From assembly GCA_023053545.1 (NCBI GenBank), contig JAKZAN010000192.1, positions 1-64,000 of the forward strand: DNA of 64,000 bases. The letters run 5' to 3'. Shown piece by piece: positions 1 to 11,029 of the stretch. The stretch comes from Lepidurus packardi. Lineage: Eukaryota; Arthropoda; Branchiopoda; Notostraca; Triopsidae. Position numbers and translations under genes: made by a program. The notes beneath the pieces were generated by a model that searched no databases, was not told the origin of the DNA, and saw nothing but the letters and a program-made list of their open reading frames with translations. Each line of letters opens with the position of its first letter. Position 1 is the stretch's first letter.

Positions 1-210
1 CCCCAACCCCAACCCCAACCCCAACCCCAACCCCAACCCCAACCCCAACCCCAACCCCAACCCCAACCCCAACCCCAACCCCAACCCCAACCCCAACCCC
101 AACCCCAACCCCAACCCCAACCCCAACCCCAACCCCAACCCCAACCCCAACCCCAACCCCAACCCCAACCCCAACCCCAACCCCAACCCCAACCCCAACC
201 CCAACCCCAA
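1..210. repeat. Telomere, 35 x CCCCAA
   Basis: Thirty-five perfect tandem copies of CCCCAA with no variant unit; the array then breaks into unique sequence after a further CCC. The C-rich strand reads inward, as expected at the left end of a ciliate macronuclear chromosome (G-strand GGGGTT). The window starts inside the array, so its true length is unknown. C4A2 is the repeat known from Tetrahymena and relatives, and differs from the C4A4 repeat of hypotrichs. Confidence 0.98.
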
Positions 211-367
211 CCCTTCTTTACATCTACGATGTCTGGAGATTGAAGATATGGCTGTCTGTATGGCTCCCATTCTAAACCCAGATATACATTTCTCAGGGAC
301 TGTTAAATACTGAAGTAAAATGTATATCCAAATAATAGTACTCTTTTTCTTCTCTTTACGCTACATC
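211..367. other. Subtelomeric spacer
   Basis: About 157 nt of unique sequence lie between the telomere repeats and the stop codon of the first gene. I see no subtelomeric repeat or open reading frame here. The spacer must hold the 3' UTR of the gene that ends at 368. Confidence 0.7.
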
Positions 368-1456
368 TCACAATCTGCTGCGGGGCTGGCTCATCTCCTC
401 CACGACTTCGGCAGCATGCTCCATGAACCCCAGTAACTCGACCACCTTCATATATTTACCTTATCTGTCCCAAATCTCCCGAGGACCCCCTATTCCTAAG
501 CACTCTATGTCTCTCAGCACCCTGTTATCCACAAATACCTTCCCGTTCTTAATTCTGTACGGTTCAGCCTTCCCCCTCACTACGAGTGGTACCTTTCTCG
601 GCTGGAAACCAATGGCTTCGACGATTCGAGTCACTCCAATCGAGGACGGCAGGTAGTACCAATGTTTTTGTATTTTATGAGCATACTGACCTGCCTCGTA
701 CTGAATACCATACTGTCGAGCTACTCCTTTTAGCCCTATGTAGTCATGCCGTACGAAACCTTCCAATTACTCGGCATAGACCAGGTTCTTGTTGACGATG
801 TGGTGGATTTATTTCGGAGGGTTTTTCATTCGCATCAGATTCCGAAGTGATACAGTTGCCGAGTAACTAGAGCCGTACACTGCAACCACTTCTTTCCTCA
901 GATCGTAAGCTTAGATCTTGGTTTCGCTCATTGTTTGGAGGCAGCTTATGCGAGCGACTTCGGGATAGACTTTAAGCTTCTTCTGCTCGGCTCCCAAACA
1001 GAGAAAGACCTTGCAGACTTCTACCGCTTTGTCTTAGTAAAAGGCTAGAAAGCAGTCCTGGAGTTTCTACAACCTTTCTAAAACAGCTGTTACCATGTGT
1101 ACTCTCCTTGAGAAATGTTCAAAGATAACTCTCATCATTCTCTGGAGGCAGACCAGCACCAGATCTAACTTAGGTTCCTCATATGGACTACATTCATTGA
1201 AGACATTCAAAGTTCCATCCTGACCTTCGAACTACTTTTTAAAGATACTGAGGTAGTTTGCAAAGTCTGTCAAACGGGAAGCCTGGGTGTATCCGGGTAT
1301 GCCTTGGAAATCCTTGAAAGCCCCGCATGTGAACTGAGGGTCGAGCCATAGGATGTCGGAGTAGCCGCGATCGAGGAGGGTGGCGACAGCGGATATTCCA
1401 GCAGGGCCAGCACCGACAACGAGGGCATAGTGTTGTTTATGTGGTGTATTGCGCAT
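368..1456 (-). CDS. FAD/NAD(P)-binding oxidoreductase-like protein
   Basis: One exon of 362 residues read with TAA/TAG as Gln, ATG at 1456 and TGA at 368-370. Residues 9-20 read YALVVGAGPAGI, a Rossmann-type dinucleotide-binding fingerprint (GxGxxG), followed by an Asp near the end of the second strand (WLDPQF). This fits flavin-dependent pyridine-nucleotide oxidoreductases or flavoprotein hydroxylases. The substrate cannot be told. The rest is weakly conserved to my eye, with several reassigned Gln codons. It is the gene nearest the telomere and is transcribed towards it. Family assignment rests on the N-terminal motif alone. Confidence 0.7.
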
Positions 1457-1695
1457 GGAAGACTGGCGTGAAGATGTAAGATGTGTTAATTGTTTTGAGA
1501 AGACATAGCGAAATATAATAGAAAGTGTTGTGGGATTGGCTGCAGTTCTTTCAGCGGCGTTGGATGTCTAATAATGGTATTCAACGGTCCAATATTTAAA
1601 CCAGAGCTTTGTCATTAATATTTTGGCCACTGGCGCATCAAATTCAGGGGTTAGTGCATTGGGAAAAATATAAAAAGCCTACTCTCTCCCTAACT

Positions 1696-3048
1696 TCAAT
1701 GCGAATTCACTTCATATGGCTTCAGATGCGCTGACTTCACCCTCTGCAGTATCCCCCCATACTACTTCCTTCCTAGCATCTCCATCTCTCTGTAGCTTCC
1801 CACGCTCCCAATTTCCCTCGTACTCCTCGCCTCCAATTTCAGGGCACTTTTGCATCTGCTATTTGATCCCAGCCTCAGACTTTACAAGTATTCATCCACA
1901 TTTCTATAGCTGCCTCGTTCCAGATCCGAGATCCCAAAGGCATTAGATTAGTTATCCCCTCTTGCGTAATCCTCGCTCTTCCGATGCATCATGGCTGGCT
2001 GGTAACACATCTACGGCGTCAAAAACTGAGTTGTAGTCCCGAAATGCGTGCCCCTCTCGTTCCGACTATATTTTGAGTTTGAAATTGAACTTTCAGCTGG
2101 GTCGATTCTGGGGAAGACTGGAGTTTCTTGTTCACGCATGTAGATAGAGGATGAGTTAGAGTGTGTTAGAATAATCTTCGGATGCTAATATCGACTGATC
2201 TTCAGCTTGGGAGATAGGGTGGAGATTCGGGTGGGTAGACTCAAGAAGTCTTCGTCAATTTGGGTTAGACCCATACCAGAACTTTCCTCAAGATTAGTGG
2301 AGTCTAGGTTCGTGATGCTGCTCAGTACGAGGTCAGGAAAGGCCGACATTTTCCTGGCATTACTGGACATTTTGACATTATTTTTGTGTTCACTGCTTTT
2401 TGTACTCAGAGGTAGAGCTAGGCCATCCTTAATACTGGGAGTCTTGCTATTGCCCAAAAGATAATGGCTCAGGTTGGGGCTAGGCTGGCCTGAATAAGCC
2501 AGATCATTAGGCAGTATGACACTCTTCTGGGAATGGGCTTCGAGCTCTTGGACGCACCTACTCTGGGCAGCGACATCGCGGATAACGCGTTGGAGTGCAA
2601 TTTCATCGACATACTTCTTTTTGAGGACACTTTGGAGTAGGGTGATGGTGTGGTCACGGGTCCGGATCTCCTCAATGTAGGCCTTGCGTATCGTCTCGTT
2701 GTTAATTTTTATATCGTTGATGTTTATTAACAGTTGGTTAATGATCAGGTCTTTTTCTGCCATCTTGTTTTGGAACTCTCGCTCCATCTGGACCAAGGCC
2801 AGCCCCAACTCCCGCTCACACTCTGCCTTCTCTCGCAGAAGTTCCTACAGCACTCCCTTGACCCTGGTGCTGATCTATTCATAGATTTTGAGGGGGTCAG
2901 GCTCATCACAGGCAGGCAGGGGATCCGTGGGCTCTGCGATGATAATGGCACTAGGGTTGGCCGAGGGGACAGGCTGTGCGTAGGATGGAAGATTAGGCAA
3001 CTCACGAGTAGAAGAGGGGTTCCTCTTTTTACGAAAAGCGATGTTCAT
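1696..3048 (-). CDS. Coiled-coil protein, unknown function
   Basis: Single-exon frame of 450 residues from ATG 3048 to TGA 1696-1698. The N-terminus is basic and Pro/Ser rich. Residues about 60-170 are a long charged helix with heptad-like spacing and many Glu/Lys/Gln. The C-terminal half is Ser/Thr/Asn rich and probably disordered. I see no catalytic motif and recognise no family. Several Gln codons are TAG or TAA. It is tandem with the telomere-proximal oxidoreductase, 239 nt upstream of it. A cytoskeletal or basal-body role would be typical for such proteins in ciliates, but that is only a guess. Confidence 0.7.
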
Positions 3049-3513
3049 TGTAGGGTAATCTAAAGAAATGTCTGCTGGTTTTTAGATTGATTTTATGTGA
3101 AGCTATCGCAGGGTTCTATCAAAACACTACACTCTTGCAGCTGACGCCAAATGTCCTCTTTATAACGCTGCATGCCACTCATGCAAGTGCTCCAAGCCAG
3201 CCAAAGGACCCACGATTCAGCCTAAATGTAGAAGCGTATCGAAAGTCCAGTGGAGTGATCTGGGTCTTCGCTAAAAATACCTCCACAATTCCAGCAGACC
3301 GATATGGGCTGCTAATAGTGAGATGTTATTTATATTGAGAGAGGTGCTTCGGTATAATTTGAGGGAGTGCGCTGTATTCTTAGTACCAACATCCAGAGTG
3401 ATGATAGTGATGATAGTATAGATATGATATCTAGGTGTAGGGACATGATTGTAATAGTTGAACCATCAGGCTATTTAGTCCCTCATTCAGGATTCGATAG
3501 TTTAACCTCATTC
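3049..3513. other. Divergent intergenic region
   Basis: This 465-nt gap lies between two divergent genes (start codons at 3048 on minus and 3514 on plus) and should hold both promoters. The frame of the plus-strand gene is open back to a TGA at 3319, with an in-frame ATG at 3424, so a longer N-terminus is possible. Otherwise I see no gene or repeat apart from a short GATGATAGT-type duplication near 3399-3418. Confidence 0.5.
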
Positions 3514-4422
3514 ATGATGTAAAATAAAGATTATCCCCAGGAAACTGGCATCCCTACACTCGAACAACTCTGTCGAAAAGGCCCCAAAATCCCCGGCATC
3601 GTCAAACCCTACAGTTGCCGAGGCATCATCTACAACATCAAAAAGAGTTAGCTCCACTATTAGGTAGAGCTGCGTGAGGTCCTTTCTAAATTCAAAGATC
3701 AGCATAACCGCTTCATGTTCTTACTCGTGGTCACCTTCACAAACTAGCGTCTATCAGACTTGTACCAAGAACTCATTAATGAATAGAAAGTTTTAAGCCA
3801 GTCTGTCTACGTGATTGATGAGCTCGATCGGTCAGTTCTCTAATTGCGCTACTTTGTCGTTCTTTAGCGTTACACCAAAGATGCCTTTAAAGCACTGCAC
3901 ACCTAACTGCTCCCGACCAGAAATAAAAGAGAAATAGCCTTTTCGATCGTCAAAAGCATTGTAAAGATCTTTAAATGGTTTTCCGGGAAAATCGATGTTA
4001 ACCAGCATTGGTATGCATTGCGGCTGACACAGTTCAAATGCTACGAGGTGACTTCCCAGAACTGGGCCGTAAAGTTCAACAAATACGAGCCTTCGCTCGT
4101 GATCGGCTAGCGATGTACTTTACGCCGATCTCTGGAAACCATAATGTATGAGATATGCACAATCTACGAATTGGTTGAATACGAACTGAAGCTGGAGCTT
4201 AAGACATACAATGACACGATCGATCGGGAGGACATTCTCATCAAAGAATTCAACCGCACAAGAAAATTTAGCAAGGCAGAAAAAAAGATAATTACCCTTC
4301 TGGAAGACCTAAAGACCGAGAGGCCGATGGGCGAATGCATAGACAAGTTCCTAGAGGCTGAAAAAATTCCAGAACTCAAACCTGAAAAAGAATGGAATAT
4401 TGAAGAATACAAGAAGGTATGA
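3514..4422 (+). CDS. Hypothetical protein
   Basis: Uninterrupted frame of 302 residues from ATG 3514 to TGA 4420-4422, with many TAA/TAG Gln codons. I do not recognise the family. The middle is hydrophobic to mixed with Trp/Tyr (for example NQHWYALRLTQ), and the last third is Glu/Lys-rich and helical (YELKLELKTYNDT). There is no clear signal peptide or membrane segment. A second ATG follows immediately at 3517, and an upstream in-frame ATG at 3424 could extend the protein by 30 residues. It converges on the clamp-like gene with only 78 nt between stops. The length of the open frame and the amino-acid composition support it as real. Confidence 0.65.
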
Positions 4423-4500
4423 CCGGAGTCCCTGCAGTTCAAGTTTGATTGAGTTTTTCATAGTCGGTTCAGTCTATCCTCAGATCCCAAAATATATCCT

Positions 4501-5403
4501 TCACCCTTCCTCTTTTTGTGCACTCAGTATGCAGATCTTGTGCTTCGCCATGATCCCATCGGTCTCATCTTCAAACACCAGTTCCCTCTTCTGGCTCACC
4601 ATCAGCACCAGCTGTCTGTAGCTGTCCAGCAGAGTATAAAGGAATTGCAGTTCGTTCTTACTCACCTCGAAACTATGCTACACATCCACAATTTCTCCTT
4701 CATTCCTTTCGTAGTCGTGCTTGTTGTCTGGTCGAAGCACTACATTTCCCTGTGCGCCGTTTTCTGCCTTCATCCATAGCTTGAAAGAGTATTAGTTTTT
4801 CTACTGGCTAGCTGACACCTCGATAGAGAGAGTTGTGGCTTCCCGCTGAGACCGCATGTAGCTGATGAGTTTGGAGAGCGGCTGGGTCTGGATGTCAAGT
4901 TCATACATGACAGGAGCTTCGCAGCCATCCCAAAAACCTGGGAGCTCGTCTTTGAAGATACTTTTAGGAGCACTGAGGGAGAATTTTCTGGTGCCGAGAC
5001 TCTTACGTTGGACTTAAATCTTGAGAAAGCGGTCAGGATCTGTGGACTATTTCTTCTTCTTGAAGGAGAGGGTGAGTTTGGAGTAGTCTGCAGAAATGCA
5101 GTCTTTGAAACAAGGGAAGAATTGTTCAGGCTCCTATATCTCGAAATAGAGTGACTCATTCTTGAATTGGATGGCGTGCTCGTCTACAAAGTACTTGGGG
5201 ATGATGCTGATAATGGATTTTCGCATAGAGGAGATCATGACGAACTGGATGATGATGTTCTAAGGGTTGTTGGAGTTCTGGTCCCTATTCTCGAGGCCGA
5301 TGTAGTACTTGTGGTCTTTGTGGAGGGTCTTACACAGGACGCTGATCTGGGCTTTCAGGAACTCTATCTGCTTGTAGGGCTTGAAAGTCAGTTCGAGTCT
5401 CAT
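4501..5403 (-). CDS. Possible DNA sliding-clamp-like protein (Hus1/Rad1 type)
   Basis: Single exon of 300 residues, ATG 5403, TGA 4501-4503. The pattern of short beta-strand segments and helices, and a central segment PLSKLISYMRSQREATTLSI before a run of strands, resemble the PCNA-fold checkpoint clamp subunits Hus1 or Rad1. Those are about 280 residues long and start MKFRA-like; this one starts MRLELTFKPYKQIEFLK. The N-terminal strand, an FFPCFKDC segment in the place of the first domain's helix, and overall length fit. Similarity is only at the level of pattern. If correct it would join the 9-1-1 clamp loaded at DNA damage. Structure prediction would settle it. Confidence 0.4.
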
Positions 5404-5567
5404 GAGTGTGAGTTTTGGGAGGATTCTATTAAATTACAATGCTAATTATTTGGGTGTCACCGCCCAGAAGCCGGGACGCAGAAGGCTATATGGCCTCGGG
5501 ATACGATAAAAGGTGATAATATTAATAACACCTATAACAACATCTGCTCGCGTGACCACTGATCAAA

Positions 5568-5696
5568 ATGGCATTCATGCTCACCCACGTGTACAAGTTC
5601 CTGTCGCTGGGCTACCCCGTGTGGCTCGTCTACGTCATCAGAGAGGCCCAGATCGCCTCCCGAGGATAATCAAGCGAAGAAGAATAGAAACATTGA
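5568..5696 (+). CDS. Small ORF, possible membrane microprotein
   Basis: Forty-two codons from ATG 5568 to TGA 5694-5696. Residues 3-25 are hydrophobic (THVYKFLSLGYPVWLVYVI) and the tail is Glu/Gln rich. It lies in the promoter side of the divergent clamp-like gene. Codon usage (C/G-ending third bases) looks coding, but I could not join it to a second exon. It could be a genuine short membrane protein, a first exon with an unrecognised splice, or chance. Confidence 0.3.
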
Positions 5697-5963
5697 TAGC
5701 TGCAGTTCTGTGATAATACATACCATTTTACGCTGTCCGCTATGGTGCCTCCAAATCAAGATCCACACTCAACCCTCGGCTTCAGGATTATTAGAGATGC
5801 TTGGCGTTTGAATCCGATTATCTTCGATTCAAGGATGCTATGGACCACCCTTGAACACACAGAATAAACACCATATGGTTTCTGGTCGAAAATGTGGCCA
5901 ACATAACATCAATTCAATATTCAAAATATTTTATCCATTTTTCCGCAGTCCCGAACCAGTCCC

Positions 5964-6263
5964 ATGCACGTCCACACCCCCACCCCTCAGAAAAATAACT
6001 CCATCTCCCAAACCATCGAAGTTTACCGCTAGGCCACCGCCCGCAATAAACAACTCATCCTATCCATTAAAGAGAAACTGCAGACTCCACTCCTTCCTGT
6101 CCCCTCTTCCTCACAATATACGGCGACCCCACTCCTCCCCCGCCAGCAATATCGCAGGGTAGCCACAGACCCCCAGCGAGAGTGGCAGGAACTCAACGAA
6201 TTACTGGATATCAAGAGGGACTTGGAGCCTATCGAGGAGGCCGAGAACTCTGAACTGTTCTGA
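5964..6263 (+). CDS. Hypothetical small coiled-coil protein
   Basis: Ninety-nine residues from ATG 5964 to TGA 6261-6263. The C-terminal part (REWQELNELLDIKRDLEP) is a strongly charged helix; the N-terminus is Pro/Thr rich. The frame is open further upstream to an ATG at 5742 (173 residues), but that extension is AT-rich and includes a pyrimidine-rich run ending in CAG at 5943-5948, so it may be leader or intron. The start is therefore uncertain. No family recognised. Confidence 0.45.
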
Positions 6264-6510
6264 GCGTTTAAATAAGGGAGCTGAAGTTGTAGGATCCGAT
6301 GAGGATTAAAAAGGTGAAACTAAATTAGAAGGCAGAGTATGTAGCTAATGTAGATGAATAGAGTGATTTCTACCTTTTTGGAAGTGTCGCAGGTAGCGAG
6401 CCCATCCTGCTAAACCTAGTTAAAACATTGAATAATATATTTTAATATTAAAAGCACCAAACTTGCTTCCAATCTCGGTTGCCTCCAATCTTACAATTCG
6501 CTCAACTCCC

Positions 6511-7329
6511 ATGATCCTCAGCAGACACGGCCTTTCTTAGCGCCCCGTCTCCACCAACTCCCAAGATTGTCGTCGCAGAATCGACCATTCCCTCAGGCTC
6601 GGCTACTCTAACCTCCGCAGAGGATCAATCAAACTCTACTCCGATATCCGTCTCGACAACAATCTAGTCATGTCCTATGTCCACGACATCTATCGCACTT
6701 ACAACATAAAGGACCCTCTATGCGAAAAATAAAATGACTTACCAGCACACACTCCCAGACCTTTTATGGACGTTGCTCGTAGCAAAATAGAACGCCTCAA
6801 GCACAGTCTAAGGGAAGAACTAGAACGTACAGCAGCCGAAAGTGAGTCAGGTCAGAGCCGGTTGACGCCCGTCGATCGTGGGTTCGACACTTCGGGATTC
6901 ATCAGCACTTCTCGACGCCTGGAGGATTCCATGACAGTGCCGAAGGTGCACTACTTCCGGTATTGTCTGGTGTGTGAAAGCATGGTGGAGAACAGGAATA
7001 TCCTGCGGCACGAGAAAGAATGCGATGGGTTCGAGCTACTATACAAGATGTCATTATCGCAGATCATCCAGTATGTGGAGAACAAGCTGAATCGGCTGCA
7101 AGATAATGTGCGAAAGGTGCTGCAGCTGCAGGAAGAGTTTAACGAGTCGTCAGTGGTAGAATTCCTTGAGGAGGTGAGGAAGGAAGAGTCGGTAGTTTCG
7201 GGAGGTCTGTAGAAGAAATACCGTAACATGCTGAACCACCTACCGCGTAAGACAATGGACATTCTGGAGCTGGCGTACAAGATCAGATGGTTCCGGACAG
7301 TACTCGAGCAGCTGCGGAGGAAACTGTGA
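6511..7329 (+). CDS. Zinc-finger coiled-coil protein
   Basis: Single-exon frame of 272 residues, ATG 6511, TGA 7327-7329. Around residues 154-174 it reads CLVCESMVENRNILRHEKEC, a C-x2-C-x11-H-x4-C arrangement like a single CCHC or UBZ-type zinc finger. It is followed by a long amphipathic helix (SQIIQYVENKLNRLQDNVRK) and a second basic helix at the C-terminus. The N-terminal 90 residues are Arg/Ser rich. The finger may bind ubiquitin or protein partners, as related single fingers do, but that is inference. One TAG and several TAA Gln codons are present. It converges with the beta-flower gene, 149 nt between stops. Confidence 0.65.
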
Positions 7330-7478
7330 AGAATAGGCCCGAAACTGTAATAACTAACTTCTGTATTCCGAGTACTCCTCTATTTAATAATCGAGGTGAA
7401 GACCCACTACCCTCAGTCTGCTATCACTATATCTATCCATTTTGCACCCGCCTATCTGATCCCTTTCTCCACACTTCA

Positions 7479-7784
7479 TCATAAAAACAGCAGGTATGCC
7501 GCCTGGCAATGATCACCCGTGTAAAATCCCACGATTTTGCCTGTCTTGTCCCGTATTTGGCCATTATCGCCTCTTCCCACGATCTGGCTTGATTTGTCTC
7601 TCACAGTCCCGTTGGCATCGATCTTCCCAGCGATCCCGCCTGATTTGTCGTGGATCAATCCGTTGATACCTAATTTCCCGCTGATGCCTCCTACCTTATC
7701 CCTGAAGAACTGTCCGTCGAATTTGCCGATGATTTGGCCTTTGCTATCTCGAATGAATGGGGTGGATTCGAACTTTTTTAACAT
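7479..7784 (-). CDS. Five-fold beta-flower repeat protein
   Basis: A 101-residue frame from ATG 7784 to TGA 7479-7481, with a second TGA directly after. It is made almost wholly of five tandem units of 16-17 residues, beginning about residue 10: FIRDSKGQIIGKFDGQ, FFRDKVGGISGKLGING, LIHDKSGGIAGKIDANG, TVRDKSSQIVGRGDNG, QIRDKTGKIVGFYTGD. Consensus is h-h-R/H-D-K-x-G-x-I-x-G-K-h-D-x-x-G. This matches the pattern of bacterial five-fold beta-flower proteins, in which each repeat forms one blade around a pseudo-five-fold axis. Function of that fold is not known to me. It has no signal peptide and no reassigned codons. In a ciliate it could come from a bacterium by transfer. Confidence 0.75.
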   Translation of the reverse strand: MLKKFESTPFIRDSKGQIIGKFDGQFFRDKVGGISGKLGINGLIHDKSGGIAGKIDANGTVRDKSSQIVGRGDNGQIRDKTGKIVGFYTGDHCQAAYLLFL

Positions 7785-7987
7785 GTTTATGCCTTAGAGG
7801 TATGTGTTTTCCTGATTCTATTGCTCGTTATTATATTGCGGATATGCAGCTATTCGACCCATACTTAATGCTCCAAAACTCCAAGTCTGGAATCGCATTT
7901 TCATATTAGAGAGCCACTGCTTTTAGCAGCCACTATAAATTTACAGAATCATTAAATGTATTGCCCTCATATCCTTCACCCAAACTA
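7785..7987. other. Short intergenic region, nothing seen
   Basis: About 200 AT-richer bases between the start of the beta-flower gene and the stop of the next minus-strand gene. It should contain the 3' UTR of the latter and the promoter of the former. No ORF or repeat seen. Confidence 0.5.
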
Positions 7988-10310
7988 TCAGTATCGTGCG
8001 TAGTTCACAGTGTTACTCCCCACTCTCGCCTGTCCCCCGTATACACTATTCATCTGCATTCCATTCCCCAGCGTGTTCCCATTCAAGTTGTTCCCACTCA
8101 CGTTCAACCCCTCCTTACGCCGCAGCATCGGACTCGTCCGACCATCCTGGCTATGGCTCGGAGATTTTGATGGAGATCGCCTCCCAGTTTCGTTTTGGTT
8201 TAGATTTTGGTAGGCCGTCATGGGTCCTACTGGGACTTGCCCATTTTTGTAGGCGGCAATGAGTGCGTTGGCCTGCTCGAGACAGATTCTGTAGTGCTCC
8301 TTTTCTTGCTTTTCTTTGGAGTACTTCATTTAGGCATTGATCTTATCTGCTATGATTTGTGTTCGTTAGTATTAGAGACGTTGATTGTTCTTGAGCAGAG
8401 AGGTGAGTTTGGCTTTCAGATCAGCCACTTCCTCCGTGTTGACTGGGTTAGAATTGAAAGACGTGGCAGTGCTGGATGCTGACTGTTGCTACAGCAGAAA
8501 GTTCTGTTCTTTTAGTTTAGCTACGTCTTCATTCAGCTTCTTGATGGTGCTCCTGGCTTGTTCCAATAATTTAGATGTTTCAGACTCGTTCTGAACGTTG
8601 TTGCTCTTGTTGCTATTTTTGAGGTTCAGGGCTTTTTGCTCAAGCTAGTTGAAGCTCTACCGCAGATTGATAGCATGGGGTTGTTGGACCCTTCGTTCTT
8701 GGGTTTTGTCGAGTGGAGGATCGCTCTTCTTGGGCTACTTGCGGATTTGGCTAAACTCTTTCTAGAACTGGCTGAGTTCTTCCTCATCGAAGATGCTGAG
8801 GAATTCCCCTTTATTGGAGTTGGATGGGATGGCTTTGTTGCTGGCATTTTTTTATTTGAGCGGCTTGCTTCCATTCTTGCCCCCATAACTCGTCATGTTG
8901 TTCCGATAGTTGTCGACTATCGCCGCACCGTTGTCACTGTTCTTGCGGTTCCTGTTGAATGAAGTATTCGGGTTGCTACTGTTTTGCGCTTCTCCCAAGA
9001 ATCCCGTTGCTTTCGCACTCTCCTCTTTAAACCCACTCTGACGGCTACTCGCGTAACTGCTCGGACTCGCTGCCTCGAGACTGTTGCTGCTGACTATGAA
9101 GTTGCTCCCACTGCTGCTAAAACTCGAAGATGCGTCCCCACGTCTGGTGCATCTCCGCAGGTATTTCTTCACCAGCAGCATGAAGTAGTCTCTCTTCTGC
9201 CTGGATTCAAAAAGATAGTCTACGTGTTCTAGGCTCCCCTTTTTGTATTTGCGTTGAGTAATAGCTGAGAAAAAGCCGTTCATTTGCTATTCGTTGCTTT
9301 TAGACCTCAAACAGACCACTCGATTGCTTTATGGCTTCGTCAGTATTTCTGGAAAGTACTCCATCTTCAATTTTGCAGTCATTTTCTCGGGGGTTGAAGT
9401 TTGGTTTGGGTTATTGGGACCCGGCAAGTTTGGTACTGCATAGCATAGGAGAACACATTCAGGTGTGAGAACCAGTGTGATGTCGACTGATATGGATCCG
9501 CCATCGATGAGAGCTTTGGCCTTGATGGACTCTTGTCCTGACATCTTATCGAGAGCATTGAGCATTTCGGCATCGATCCTGACAGGACCAAATCTGACGA
9601 TCACCTATTGCCAAATACCTTCTTCTTCGTACTAAACATCAAATCCACCATCGAAATTCCGTTGACCATGAGTAAGTTTAGGTAAATGAAAACAGCAAAC
9701 ACAGTGATATCTATCTAAAAACGCTGCGAATGAAAAGGAGTACCTTGATTGCTGCTTATATTAAGTGTCCTGTGTCTAGAGGTGTGCACTCGTACACAAA
9801 ACTGTTATCCAGGCTGGGCATCACAACAGAGAAGGAGCTATTTGAAAGGGCATATTGATTGGGGTCTGTGCTCTCCTGCTGGCTATTGACTCTACGCCAC
9901 TCGATGTGGGCTTTGATGGGTTGCGGGAAATTAGAAGGGCATAGTAAGTAAATAGAAGGTTTAGAGCTGACGTATGTTTCTGATGGGACAGGGGCAGACT
10001 TGATCTGGATCTGGGGCAGTTTGAAAGGAGCGAAGTTGGCAGGATACATTGCAATAGTGATCGATAGTGTAGGATGAAGAGATGAGTAGAGAGGTGGCAA
10101 GTTGAGAATAGTAGGGGCGTGGGAGGAGGAGTACTCGTGGAGCCAAGCGTAAAGTTTAGTAAAATTATAATTATTGGAAGTGTGAGCAAAATGCCCCGGT
10201 ATTGTCTACAAAGACTGGTGACGACGGGTCGCAGACTGATGAAGCGTGAAATCACCAAATACGAGTGGAGTTCTAATGAGAAGTAGCGACAGCGAGACTC
10301 GGCAGGCCAT
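7988..10310 (-). CDS. AIR9-like (A9 repeat) protein with PH-like tail
   Basis: Two exons, 10310-9744 and 9631-7988, with a 112-nt intron (GTACTC..TAG), giving 735 residues. The join yields CTPLDTGHLIQAAIK followed by YEEEGIWQQ and VIVRFGPVRID. This is the DxG..(I/L)x..V..Y then GPV pattern of A9 repeats in the plant cortical-microtubule protein AIR9 and its protist relatives. Residues about 290-325 (YLFESRQKRDYFMLLVKKYL) resemble the end of a PH-like domain. The C-terminal 400 residues are Ser/Asn rich with coiled coil. A microtubule or cell-cortex role would follow from the family. The N-terminus, from ATG 10310, starts with a hydrophobic stretch but is not a clean signal peptide. The family call is moderate. 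Confidence 0.55.
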
Positions 10311-11029
10311 GGTCAACCAACTGCATTCTAAATGGAAAAAGAAACCAGTCTGAAACTTTTAAACTAACAGGCTCTTCTACTATTACTGCCAAATCGACCT
10401 TAATAATATTACACTTGCCTAGACAGCCTGACCTTTAATCATGGTCGGATGTACTCTCCACAAATTCTTGATACATTCCCTGCCGCACCATCCTCAAACA
10501 CCCAACTACATTATTTACTATACAAACATATTTGGAATTCTACCAATTGTACATGCTCCGTGGCGGAATCGCATCCATTGTACTTACTCGATTTAATCTC
10601 TAAGTAAAAATGCCTCATAGAAGAGCATATGCCTTTCAGAGGACGTGAGATCCAGGTTGGCGATGGCATGTCTTTTTACGGGATGAAAGAGAGCCGTGCT
10701 GCTACCTCTAAAGAAAACTGAAATCTCGGGACAAGGTGAGCTGAAGAGTGAGAGTGGTTTGGGAGAGTTGGAGTAAGAAAAGGGTGGGAGGGATTGGAGG
10801 GTACTGGTTGCATGTAAATGTGCGATATAAGGATAGGAGATTAGGTAAATAGCATAATCAGTAATGTCGTTTCAGGGTAAAGTGCCAACGATTACTGAAA
10901 AGTAGATATCCAACCATCTATGAAGAGTAGGCGGAACGATTTCCTTTTTAAGTCCACATACTCTTCCTTTATAATATTAATTATCAACCTAGGATATTTC
11001 CACACATCGCTACCCCTCACACTCACATC
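10311..11029. other. Long intergenic region
   Basis: This 719-nt gap separates two divergently transcribed genes, so it carries both promoters. A plus-strand TGA-terminated ORF of about 80 codons begins at 10441, but its codon use is unlike the neighbours and it has no recognisable sequence. I see no tRNA or repeat. Confidence 0.5.

Noticed and set aside
9605-9618. A 14-nt GTATTTGGCAATAG intron, as in heterotrich ciliates
   Set aside because: Reading straight through (TAG as Gln) keeps the frame, and a 112-nt intron just upstream joins the two exons in phase with conserved sequence.
10441-10680. ORF of about 80 codons ending in TGA
   Set aside because: Codon use and composition do not resemble neighbouring genes; with one stop codon such chance ORFs are expected.
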